Source: Rickettsiales bacterium (GTDB taxonomy: Bacteria > Pseudomonadota > Alphaproteobacteria > Rickettsiales > UBA1997). From it: DNA of 7,439 bases. Shown piece after piece: positions 1-6,741 of the stretch. The position numbers and the translations under genes are program-made. Under the pieces are notes generated by a model. It made no database searches. It was not told where the DNA came from and worked only from the letters and a program-made list of their open reading frames with translations. Position 1 is the first letter of the stretch. Each line of letters starts with the position of its first letter. The stretch spans positions 1 to 7,439 of the forward strand of contig JAOFKK010000050.1 in NCBI GenBank assembly GCA_028040005.1, in the 5' to 3' direction.

Positions 1-19
1 GAATAATAATTAAATAATC

Positions 20-33
20 TCTAATATATTAGA
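20..33. repeat. 14-bp perfect palindrome upstream of first XRE gene (candidate operator)
   Basis: TCTAATATATTAGA reads the same on both strands. Eleven bases at 62-72 (TCTAATCTATT) repeat its left part with one mismatch, and the two copies start 42 bp apart, about four helical turns. Both lie within the 104 bp before the first helix-turn-helix gene, so a regulator-binding role is possible. The DNA here is almost pure A/T, where such palindromes also arise by chance. No convincing -35/-10 pair was found in 1-104, and nothing else can be supported there. Confidence 0.3.
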
Positions 34-104
34 TAGAATAAATAATAAATTCAAGTAATAATCTAATCTATTGTATGTTTTTATTTAATTCATAAAATTC
101 ATTG

Positions 105-449
105 ATGGAAAATTATTTGGTAAAAATTGGCTCTGCATTAAGAAAGATTAGAAAGGAAAAGAAGATTACGATAGAAAAAATCTCTCTTGATACTGGTCTT
201 TCACCAGCAACAATTTCATATTTAGAAAATTCCAGCTTAAATGACATTAAAATGTCAACCTTGTTTAAAATGATTGATTATTTGGAAATAGATTTTTATC
301 TATTTTTAGGCTCGGTGCTTGATGATAGTAATTTAAATAAAAACAAGAAGGAATTAATTGAAAAGATTCTTTCTATCAAAGATCAAGATATTAATAAATT
401 AAATTCCTTTAAAGATGTGGTTAATATGTTTGATGATAATAAGGTGTAA
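105..449 (+). CDS. Small XRE-family helix-turn-helix transcriptional regulator (114 aa)
   Basis: The protein is a predicted DNA-binding regulator of the Cro/C1 (XRE) type, probably acting as a dimer. The helix-turn-helix occupies about residues 7-60: 'GSALRKIRKEKKITIEKIS' gives the first helices, and 'TGLSPATISYLEN' gives the turn and recognition helix. The tail (about 70-114) is charged, rich in Lys, Asp, Asn and Ile, and looks helical; it has no recognised domain. A TTG at 102 precedes the ATG in frame, but I choose the ATG at 105 because it is the stronger start; neither has a clear Shine-Dalgarno sequence. A second XRE gene follows after 46 bp on the same strand. The fold is clear. The target is unknown: it could be an antitoxin-like or phage-type repressor, but no toxin or phage gene is visible. 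Confidence 0.85.
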   Translation: MENYLVKIGSALRKIRKEKKITIEKISLDTGLSPATISYLENSSLNDIKMSTLFKMIDYLEIDFYLFLGSVLDDSNLNKNKKELIEKILSIKDQDINKLNSFKDVVNMFDDNKV

Positions 450-463
450 TATCAAAATTCATC

Positions 464-484
464 TATAATGTAACATTTATGTTA
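464..484 (+). promoter_or_regulatory. Candidate -10 box plus palindromic operator before second XRE gene
   Basis: A perfect TATAAT lies at 464-469. Two bases later comes the 14-bp palindrome TAACATTTATGTTA (471-484; 6-bp arms, TT centre), ending 11 bp before the ATG at 496. A start site about 7 nt after the -10 would fall inside the palindrome, so a protein bound there would block transcription. This is the usual layout for an autoregulated XRE gene. No good -35 box is seen about 17 bp upstream (the sequence there is AAGGTG, at the end of the preceding gene), so the promoter call is tentative. Confidence 0.45.
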
Positions 485-495
485 AAAGAAAAATA

Positions 496-759
496 ATGAG
501 TAAAATAATTATTTCCTATCAACAATGTAAGGCAGCAAGAGATTTACTCGATTGGAAGCAAGAGGATTTAAGCAAAAGAGCAGGAATTAATAGAGCAACT
601 TTGGCAGATTTTGAAAGAGGGATCAGAAATTTAAAAATCAACACACTGGAAAAGATAGTAAAAGCTTTTGAAGAAAATGGCATCAGATTTGAAAATGACG
701 AAGTAAAATATAGAATAGATTTATTAAAAGAATTTGATGATAAAAATTTTAACCAATAA
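496..759 (+). CDS. Small XRE-family helix-turn-helix transcriptional regulator (87 aa)
   Basis: This is a compact DNA-binding protein of a type common in alphaproteobacteria, consisting almost only of the helix-turn-helix. Residues 9-62 carry the signature: 'QCKAARDLLDWKQEDLSKRA' for helices 1-2, then 'GINRATLADFERG' for the turn and recognition helix, and 'NTLEKIVKAFEENGIRF' for the closing helices. The last 20 residues are a charged tail. The ATG at 496 is the only sensible start, preceded by a weak purine stretch (AAAAGAAAA). A TATAAT and a 14-bp palindrome lie directly upstream, consistent with self-repression. The gene is convergent with murA, 104 bp away. Proteins of this type occur as phage repressors, as antitoxins and as stand-alone chromosomal regulators; the context here does not decide among them. 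Confidence 0.9.
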   Translation: MSKIIISYQQCKAARDLLDWKQEDLSKRAGINRATLADFERGIRNLKINTLEKIVKAFEENGIRFENDEVKYRIDLLKEFDDKNFNQ

Positions 760-863
760 CAACGAATATTGCAATATCGCATACCCCACCAAAATCAAAG
801 ATTTTGAGACAAAAAAAGTGCATGACTTAAAGTTATGTATGTGTTGTAACAGGAGCAAAGGCC
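760..863. other. Convergent intergenic region with three inverted repeats
   Basis: This stretch separates the second XRE gene (+) from the end of murA (-). It holds a 12-bp perfect palindrome ATATTGCAATAT (766-777), a hairpin with 7-bp arms and an AAA loop (CAAAATC/GATTTTG, 790-806), and an imperfect hairpin CATGACT-TAA-AGTTATG (821-837). It contains C- and G-runs (CCCC at 784-787, GG/CCC near 860) that stand out against the surrounding A/T-rich sequence. No gene is supported here. The hairpins may act in transcript ending or 3'-end protection for one or both flanking genes. Confidence 0.5.
811..837 (-). terminator. Possible weak rho-independent terminator downstream of murA
   Basis: Read on the minus strand, murA is followed after 26 nt by CATAACT-TTA-AGTCATG (837-821), a stem with one A-C mismatch, then CAC and seven Ts (817-811). 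The order hairpin then T-run is right for an intrinsic terminator of the minus-strand cluster, but the stem is short and imperfect. On the plus strand the same hairpin has a G-U pair instead of the mismatch, but no T-run follows it. Confidence 0.35.
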
Positions 864-2147
864 CTAATCGATAATATGAGATATATTAGCTCCGCATCTA
901 ACTAATTTATCTTCTAATCTTTCATATCCCCTTTCAAGATGATATATTCTATCAATTATTGTTTCCCCCTTGGCAATTAATGCCGCTATAACTAATGATA
1001 CGGAAGCTCTTAAATCTGTTGCCATAACCCTTGCGCCAGATAATTGCAATACAGGATTGATAGTTGCAACATTACCATCTATAGATATTCTTGCACCCAT
1101 GCGATTTAATTCCGATACATGCATAAATCTATTTTCAAAAATAGCTTCTGTAATTTTTGATGATTTATCAGCAATGGTCATTAATGCCATAAATTGCGCC
1201 TGCATATCAGTTGCAATCCCAGGAAAAACATCAGTTTTAATATCAATAGCCATAATTTTATCACCCTTTCTTGTAGCTTCAATAATATTGGGGCTAATTT
1301 CATTAATTTCTACGCCAGATTGGTTTAATTTTTGCAATAATTCCTTATGAAAAATATTTAAATTAACACCTCTCATTCTAACTGATCCATTAGTCATGGC
1401 AGCCATAATTGCATAGCTACCAGCCTCAATTCTATCGGGCATAATATGATATTTTGCCGATGATAATTCCTTAACTCCTGTTATTTTTAATTTTGACGCT
1501 CCTATTCCTTCAATTTTAGCCCCCATTTTAACTAAACAATTAGCTAAATCGTTAATTTCGGGCTCAATTGCTGCATTATCAATAATAGTAACACCTTCTG
1601 CCAAAGTTGCAGCCATCATAATATTTTGCGTAGCCCCAACAGATATTTTTTTAAATTTAATATTTGCTCCTTTTAATTGACCTTTGGCAATCACATAACC
1701 ATCTTCAATTGTAATATTAGCCCCCATTTGCTCTAATGCATCAATATGTAAATCAACCGGTCTTGCACCAATTGCACAACCACCCGGCAATGATACTTTG
1801 GCATATCCAAATCTTGTTAATAATGGCCCCAAAACCAAAATAGAAGCGCGCATTTTGGATACTAATTTATAAGATCCAACGCAATTATTAACATTATTTG
1901 CCGTAAAAGAGATAACCCTGCCATCATATTGGTCAATTTTTGTTGTAATCATTTTTACCTTAACACCAATATCTAATAATAAGCTAATTAAAGTTGAAAT
2001 ATCAGATACATGGGGAATATTGCTAAAAGTTACCTCTTCTTTTGTTAAGATTGAGGATATTATTATTGGTAAAGCGGCATTTTTTGCGCCATAAATATCA
2101 ATTTGTCCATCTAATTTTGCACCACCTTGTATTATTAATTTTTTCAT
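864..2147 (-). CDS. murA: UDP-N-acetylglucosamine 1-carboxyvinyltransferase MurA
   Basis: This cytoplasmic enzyme transfers enolpyruvate from phosphoenolpyruvate to UDP-GlcNAc, the first committed step of peptidoglycan synthesis. At 427 aa it has the normal family length (E. coli 419). Visible family residues: Lys22-Asn23 in 'GAKNAALP', Arg100 in 'KMRAS', the catalytic loop 'PGGCAIGARPVDLHI' with Cys124, Asp314 in 'ATDMQAQFMAL', Arg380 in 'DLRAS', and 'RIYHLERGYERLEDKL' with Arg406. By family knowledge, Cys at the loop position (not Asp) is the form that fosfomycin alkylates, so intrinsic fosfomycin resistance through MurA is not expected. The ATG lies 2 nt after the panB stop with no Shine-Dalgarno sequence, so translation is probably coupled. 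It is the last gene of the minus-strand cluster. The organism should therefore make peptidoglycan or its precursors. Confidence 0.98.
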   Translation of the reverse strand: MKKLIIQGGAKLDGQIDIYGAKNAALPIIISSILTKEEVTFSNIPHVSDISTLISLLLDIGVKVKMITTKIDQYDGRVISFTANNVNNCVGSYKLVSKMRASILVLGPLLTRFGYAKVSLPGGCAIGARPVDLHIDALEQMGANITIEDGYVIAKGQLKGANIKFKKISVGATQNIMMAATLAEGVTIIDNAAIEPEINDLANCLVKMGAKIEGIGASKLKITGVKELSSAKYHIMPDRIEAGSYAIMAAMTNGSVRMRGVNLNIFHKELLQKLNQSGVEINEISPNIIEATRKGDKIMAIDIKTDVFPGIATDMQAQFMALMTIADKSSKITEAIFENRFMHVSELNRMGARISIDGNVATINPVLQLSGARVMATDLRASVSLVIAALIAKGETIIDRIYHLERGYERLEDKLVRCGANISHIID

Positions 2148-2149
2148 TA

Positions 2150-2935
2150 TTAAATAATATTATTATCAAAAGGAAATTTCCTTTCTACAACCTCATTATG
2201 AAACTCCTGAACGGATTTTTCAACTTCCTTTGCTAAATTATGATATTTTTTTAAAAATTTTGGGGAAAATTCATTATTTAAACCCAACATATCATCAATA
2301 ACCAAAATTTGCCCATCGCAAGATCTTGAAGCACCAATTCCAATAGTAATTAAATTGCTATTTTGAGTGATTTGATCAGATAATTTTGATGGAATTGCCT
2401 CAATAACAAATGAAAATGCCCCTGAATTTTCTAGCAATTGAGCGGAATTTATTATTTGTTTGGCGGATTCTTCTTTTATTCCTTGATATTTATAACCACC
2501 ATATTGCTTAATATGTTGCGGCATTAATCCAATATGACCCATAACATTAATATTATTTTGCACTAAATATTCAACAATTGGAATTATTTTTTCATCCGTT
2601 TCTATTTTTATTGCATCACATCTTGTCTCTTTTATTAATTTTTTAGCATTATCTAAGGCTTGATCTTTTGAGGATTCGTAAGATCCAAAAGGCAAATCAA
2701 CAACTAAAAAAGCATTTTTTAAACCTCTTTTAACGGCCTTTCCATGATCAATCATCATTTGCATTGTAACTGATAATGTATTTTCCATACCATATATTGT
2801 AGTTGCAACAGAATCTCCAACTAAAATAATATCACAAAATTTATCAATAATTTTAGCCATAGGATAGCTATGAGCAGATATGCAAACCAATGGAATATTA
2901 TTATCTTTCTTTTGTTGTAATTTTGTTAGACTCAT
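2150..2935 (-). CDS. panB: 3-methyl-2-oxobutanoate hydroxymethyltransferase PanB
   Basis: PanB transfers a hydroxymethyl group from 5,10-methylene-tetrahydrofolate to alpha-ketoisovalerate to give ketopantoate, the first step of pantothenate and so coenzyme A synthesis. It is a cytoplasmic TIM-barrel enzyme and needs a divalent metal. The length of 261 aa is normal. Visible family residues: metal ligands Asp41 ('LVGDS'), Asp80 ('VVDLPFGSY') and Glu112 ('AIKIE'), with Lys110 beside it; His134 in 'VMGHIGLMPQ'; the catalytic Glu179 in 'FVIEAIP'; and the late motif 'IGIGAS...CDGQILVIDDMLGL'. The ATG overlaps the TGA of the AsmA-family gene as ATGA, which indicates translational coupling. No panC, panD or panE lies in the window, so the rest of the pathway must be elsewhere or absent. 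Confidence 0.96.
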   Translation of the reverse strand: MSLTKLQQKKDNNIPLVCISAHSYPMAKIIDKFCDIILVGDSVATTIYGMENTLSVTMQMMIDHGKAVKRGLKNAFLVVDLPFGSYESSKDQALDNAKKLIKETRCDAIKIETDEKIIPIVEYLVQNNINVMGHIGLMPQHIKQYGGYKYQGIKEESAKQIINSAQLLENSGAFSFVIEAIPSKLSDQITQNSNLITIGIGASRSCDGQILVIDDMLGLNNEFSPKFLKKYHNLAKEVEKSVQEFHNEVVERKFPFDNNII

Positions 2936-5691
2936 TTAATTTTTAAATATTGTTTAATCTGTGAAAAATTTGGAGATAATGACAAATTATCAATAGGTCC
3001 AGCAGCATTAATTGCAAATCTTAATGGAATGGCTTTTCGAGCAGAATTTACAACTATCATTACAGCATTATAGCCCATATTAATTTTATTATTCTTTAAA
3101 TCTATTTGACCATTAGCAACACTATTTAGGCCCAAAGATTCTGTAGATATATAAAAATCTTTCTTTTTATTATTGGGTTTAATATTAATATTACCGGTAA
3201 TTGTTTTAAAAAATGTTTTAGCAGAATCTGAGAAAGTAATTTTTTGTATATCCTCAATAGATGTAGGATTTTTATTCATCCTTCTTAATAAGTCTCCTAT
3301 ACCAAATTTTTTCATTGTTACTGATGAGGAGTTAAAATTACTTTGCAAATTAAGATTTTTCAAAAATTCACCCCTATTTTGACCATAACTTGTAATTAAA
3401 CCCGTAATATTAGATTTTGAATCAATATTTTTAATATTAAATAAATTATTAAAGAATTTTTGATTTTCTATATTTAATAATTTAAATGAATTGCTAAATC
3501 TTTTTTGCTTACCCAATACCAAATCTCCTACTATATCAATTTGACCTCCAAAAATTGTAGCATGCATTTTTTTAATTTTTGCAACCCCCTCTTTAAATGG
3601 TAATTCAATAATAATATTACTTGCCATAAGATTATTAATATTCAAATTGTCAATATCGATATTAATATTACCATCAAAGCCAGATAATGATGGAAATTCA
3701 AAAAAATAATTTAAAAAAGAAGATTGGAATTTATCAGATTTTTGCCTTTCTTTAAGATCGTTAATTTCTATATAATCAGAATTAATTGACAAATTTAAAA
3801 CAGGAATAGGAGAATAAACATCAAGATAAAATTTTATATTACTATTATCGCCAGACTTGTTAATTAATAAAGCTGGAATATCAATTACACCCCTACCTAT
3901 AGTCCCTTCTATTACCTGATTAGTCAGAAAAAAATCCTTGTAAGATAATTGATTAAATTTTAAAGATATTTTATGGTTAGTGTCATTTTTATTAAGGGCG
4001 ATAAAATTTTCTAGAAAGCTTTTTCCACTAGTAAATCTATTAAAATAAGTATCAGAAAAATATCTATCTATCTTAAATTGATTAAAGTTATAATTATAAT
4101 CAACATTTAAAATATCATCATTTTTTATTATTGAAGATTCTCCCGATATAACGGAACTCTTATTTAAAACCGCCTTTACATCTTTTAAAATTGTGGTATT
4201 TGGAAGTAATAAAATTTTTGATCTTAATTGAAAATCTTTTAATGAGTCTTTTTTTAAACCAATGGTTGAAATTTCTACCAAATTCATAATTTTATGAAGA
4301 TTGATACTATTTAAATTAACTTGACCATCTAATTTTATTAATGATCCTATATTTTCTATGATACCATTTATTTGTAATTTTGATTCTTCTCCCATATTAA
4401 CATCAAATTTTTCTAATAGAATTTGATTCTTATTATGTGACGACATTAAAATAGAAATATCATTTAACAGATGATCATTAAATCTTAATTCTTTAATTGT
4501 AATGTCAGCTTTGGGTAATAATCCAAAAACTGAAATATCTAATTTTGGAAATCTATCATGATTGATATTTTTTGAATTATTAAAATTGTCAATTATTGCT
4601 GTAACTGCGTCATTGAGGTATTTTTCCTTAATAGATTCTAATTTTCCGATCCATAAATCATCAAAATTTAAATAATCTATTGCTATTTTTGATTCAAGAG
4701 ATTTTTTATCATTCGAGCTATCAATAATAATTTCCCCAGAGCCATTTATAATATCTGATTCAATTTTAATTTGTTCAATATTTATAATACCATCCTTTAG
4801 AAAAATATTGGCTAAAACTTTAATATTTTCAGTATTATTAATATTTTTGAAAATAAGACTTTTTTGCGAAAAATATTTATCAAGTAATAATTTAAGATTA
4901 GAAATTGAAAGATTAATCTTACCATCAAAATTTGATTGAGTTAGACTCAAAGTTTGACTATCAAAGAATTTACCAGAAATGTCACCCTGTAAAATTGGCG
5001 AATTAATAGTTAATTTTGATATATCATCCTGATCTGTTGATATATCTAAATCAAAAATTGTCGGTATATCATCTGAAACAAAAGAACCTTTGCAAAATAC
5101 CCTGCCATTAGTTAAGTTAGAATATATCTTGGCGTTAAAATCATTATATTTAGAATATATTTCACCATTGATATTTTTGATAGTGATATTTGAATTAGAC
5201 AGAATGATATCTTCTATTTTTGCTAAATTAAAAACATCTTGATTGGAATTAAAATCAAAAATCTTATTAGCTATAAAATCCTGATTTAATTGAGGAATTT
5301 GAATTAATTCTGTCTTTAACGCCTCTTGATCTTTTTCATAAAAAATAATATAATCAACATTAACCTGATTAAAAACAATCTTCTTTATTGCTATAGAATC
5401 AAATAATGATAAAAATGATGGGACAATATCAATAGAATCAAAAGTAATATCAATATAACCATCATCTATTTCATAATTATCAATTTTGGCATCATTAATG
5501 GTAATTTTTGGTCTTGGAAAAAAATGAATATCAACATCAGACTCAATTTTAAAATTGGTTTGAAATTTTGCAGTTAATTTATTTTGTATATCAATTTTAA
5601 TTGATTTGGGCTCAATAAGGGCAGGTAAAATAATTAATATTGCAAGCAATATTGATAGCAATAATATAATTATTTTAGATAGTAATTTCAT
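2932..5691 (-). CDS. AsmA family protein (inner-membrane anchored, 919 aa)
   Basis: The protein is a large predicted envelope protein of the AsmA family. In other Gram-negative bacteria these proteins are anchored in the inner membrane, span the periplasm and take part in outer-membrane assembly or phospholipid traffic; the exact role here is inferred from the family. Residues 4-25 form one strong hydrophobic segment, followed by the typical AsmA start region with 'IQNKLTAKFQTNFKI' and 'DIHFFPRPKITINDAKI'. The long middle is made of alternating short hydrophobic strands rich in Asn, Ile, Asp and Ser, as expected for repeated beta strands of a lipid-transfer groove. The C-terminal AsmA-type region (about 780-915) shows 'GIGDLLRRM', 'TFFKTITGNINI', 'SVANGQIDL' and a closing 'IPLRFAINAAGPIDNLSLSP'. 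It starts 6 nt after the argB stop and overlaps panB by 4 nt. A perfect inverted repeat lies in the codons for the membrane segment. Confidence 0.88.
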   Translation of the reverse strand: MKLLSKIIILLLSILLAILIILPALIEPKSIKIDIQNKLTAKFQTNFKIESDVDIHFFPRPKITINDAKIDNYEIDDGYIDITFDSIDIVPSFLSLFDSIAIKKIVFNQVNVDYIIFYEKDQEALKTELIQIPQLNQDFIANKIFDFNSNQDVFNLAKIEDIILSNSNITIKNINGEIYSKYNDFNAKIYSNLTNGRVFCKGSFVSDDIPTIFDLDISTDQDDISKLTINSPILQGDISGKFFDSQTLSLTQSNFDGKINLSISNLKLLLDKYFSQKSLIFKNINNTENIKVLANIFLKDGIINIEQIKIESDIINGSGEIIIDSSNDKKSLESKIAIDYLNFDDLWIGKLESIKEKYLNDAVTAIIDNFNNSKNINHDRFPKLDISVFGLLPKADITIKELRFNDHLLNDISILMSSHNKNQILLEKFDVNMGEESKLQINGIIENIGSLIKLDGQVNLNSINLHKIMNLVEISTIGLKKDSLKDFQLRSKILLLPNTTILKDVKAVLNKSSVISGESSIIKNDDILNVDYNYNFNQFKIDRYFSDTYFNRFTSGKSFLENFIALNKNDTNHKISLKFNQLSYKDFFLTNQVIEGTIGRGVIDIPALLINKSGDNSNIKFYLDVYSPIPVLNLSINSDYIEINDLKERQKSDKFQSSFLNYFFEFPSLSGFDGNINIDIDNLNINNLMASNIIIELPFKEGVAKIKKMHATIFGGQIDIVGDLVLGKQKRFSNSFKLLNIENQKFFNNLFNIKNIDSKSNITGLITSYGQNRGEFLKNLNLQSNFNSSSVTMKKFGIGDLLRRMNKNPTSIEDIQKITFSDSAKTFFKTITGNINIKPNNKKKDFYISTESLGLNSVANGQIDLKNNKINMGYNAVMIVVNSARKAIPLRFAINAAGPIDNLSLSPNFSQIKQYLKIK
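5636..5653. repeat. 18-bp perfect inverted repeat inside the 5' end of the AsmA-family gene
   Basis: AATATTGC-AA-GCAATATT has perfect 8-bp arms with a 2-bp centre. It lies about 39-56 nt into the coding sequence, within the hydrophobic anchor codons (Ile/Leu/Ala). As RNA it would need to open a larger loop, giving a stem of about 7 bp near the start of the reading frame, which might slow translation. Its arms recur elsewhere in the window: AATATTGCAA at 765-774 and AAGCAATATT at 6784-6793. Chance and Ile/Leu/Ala codon use in AT-rich DNA could explain it. Confidence 0.4.
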
Positions 5692-5697
5692 TAATAG

Positions 5698-6636
5698 CTA
5701 TTCTTTGAATATCATGGTTCCTGCACCACTTTCAGTAAATATTTCCATTAATAATATATGATCTTTAGATCCGTTTAAAATATGAACATATTCTACCGAA
5801 TTATCTAATGCGTCAATGCAAGTCTTAACTTTTGGAATCATACCTTTATTGATAATGCCATCCTTAATTAATTGCTCTGCAACATCAGTAGTTAAATGAC
5901 TAACTAACTCGCCATTTGGTAATTTAATACCATCTACATCACTTAACATTAATAATTTTGTGGCAGATAGAGTGCTTGCAATTGCACCAGCTACAGTATC
6001 AGCATTAATATTGTAAGTATTACCTTCACTATCAACTCCAATTGGAGCAATGACAGGAATAATATCAGAATTATCAAAAAATTCTAAAATTTCTGTATTA
6101 ATAAATTCTGGTTCGCCAACATATCCTAAATTAAGAATTTTATCAATATTAGAGTCGGTGTTTTTAGCAACTTTAACTAATTTTTTTACCTTGATAAGAT
6201 TGGCATCCTTACCAGAAATACCAAATGCTAAGCCACCAACATTATTAATATGGCTAGAAATCATTTTATTGATTGATCCTGAAAGAACCATCTCAACTAC
6301 CTCAACAGAATCTTTGCAAGTAACGCGAATACCATCAATAAAGCTAGTCTTAACATTTAATTTTTCTAACATTTGTCCAATTTGTGGACCGCCGCCATGT
6401 ACTATTATAACGTTAATTCCTGATTTTTTTAATAAAACAACATCTTCAGCAAATTTTTTAATATTTGCATCACTAGCCATTGCTGCACCACCAATTTTAA
6501 TAACAAAAGTTTGATCAGCAAATTTTCTTAAAAAAGGCAAGGCTTGGCATAATATTTCAGCCCGCGATAGCCAATCAAAATCACTTTCAGATTCCTGTAA
6601 GGTTAAATCATATCCTAAATTATTATCTTCTGTCAT
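5698..6636 (-). CDS. argB: Acetylglutamate kinase ArgB
   Basis: ArgB phosphorylates N-acetyl-L-glutamate with ATP, the second step of the acetylated arginine (ornithine) pathway, in the cytoplasm. The fold is the amino-acid kinase family. Visible motifs: 'FVIKIGGAAM' (Lys47, Gly49-Gly50) for phosphate binding, 'VHGGGPQIGQML' (about 79-90) for the substrate loop, 'VLSGSINK' (117-124), 'GISGKDANL' (139-147), 'NINADTVAGAIAS' (209-221), 'LLMLSDVDG' (228-236) and 'KGMIPKV' (264-270). The 312-aa length includes about 25 residues before 'AEILCQALPFLRKFA'. That N-terminal helix type belongs to the larger ArgB forms, which in many bacteria are hexameric and inhibited by arginine; this is an inference. 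The ATG at 6636 lies 30 nt from a tRNA-Arg gene on the same strand, with no separate promoter or Shine-Dalgarno sequence seen. Confidence 0.97.
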   Translation of the reverse strand: MTEDNNLGYDLTLQESESDFDWLSRAEILCQALPFLRKFADQTFVIKIGGAAMASDANIKKFAEDVVLLKKSGINVIIVHGGGPQIGQMLEKLNVKTSFIDGIRVTCKDSVEVVEMVLSGSINKMISSHINNVGGLAFGISGKDANLIKVKKLVKVAKNTDSNIDKILNLGYVGEPEFINTEILEFFDNSDIIPVIAPIGVDSEGNTYNINADTVAGAIASTLSATKLLMLSDVDGIKLPNGELVSHLTTDVAEQLIKDGIINKGMIPKVKTCIDALDNSVEYVHILNGSKDHILLMEIFTESGAGTMIFKE

Positions 6637-6666
6637 TATTTAATTAAAATGGAGAGTTAATCAATG

Positions 6667-6740
6667 CGCACCCGGAAGGATTCGAACCCTCAACCTCTTG
6701 ATCCGTAGTCAAACGCTCTATCCAGTTGAGCTACGGGTGC
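6667..6740 (-). tRNA. tRNA-Arg (anticodon ACG)
   Basis: On the minus strand the sequence folds as a full cloverleaf: acceptor stem GCACCCG/CGGGTGC (7 bp, perfect), D stem GCTC/GAGC, anticodon stem TTTGA/TCAAG, loop CTACGGA with anticodon ACG (plus-strand CGT at 6704-6706), T stem GAGGG/CCTTC and T loop TTCGAAT. The discriminator is G at 6667. The next bases on the minus strand are CAT, so CCA is not encoded and must be added by a nucleotidyltransferase. The ACG anticodon is expected to be edited to ICG by TadA to read CGU, CGC and CGA. The gene sits between a candidate promoter and argB. Confidence 0.97.
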
Positions 6741-6741
6741 C

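Noticed and set aside
102..449. TTG at 102 as start of the first XRE gene
   Set aside because: An ATG follows immediately at 105 and is the more likely start; no ribosome binding site favours the TTG.
519..782. An 87-codon minus-strand frame opposite the second XRE gene
   Set aside because: It is antisense to a clearly recognised helix-turn-helix gene and its translation resembles no protein family.
749..823. A 24-codon minus-strand reading frame (starting MHFFCLKIF) with a hydrophobic end, in the convergent spacer
   Set aside because: It has no ribosome binding site, overlaps the 3' end of the second XRE gene and the hairpins, and is short enough to arise by chance.
6050..6514. A 154-codon plus-strand frame opposite argB, with similar frames opposite murA and the AsmA-family gene
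   Set aside because: They mirror well-supported coding sequence and carry no recognisable motif; they are by-products of low-stop antisense frames.
6667..6740. Integration site (att) within the tRNA-Arg gene
   Set aside because: tRNA-Arg genes are common integration targets, but no integrase and no second copy of the tRNA 3' end was seen in the window.
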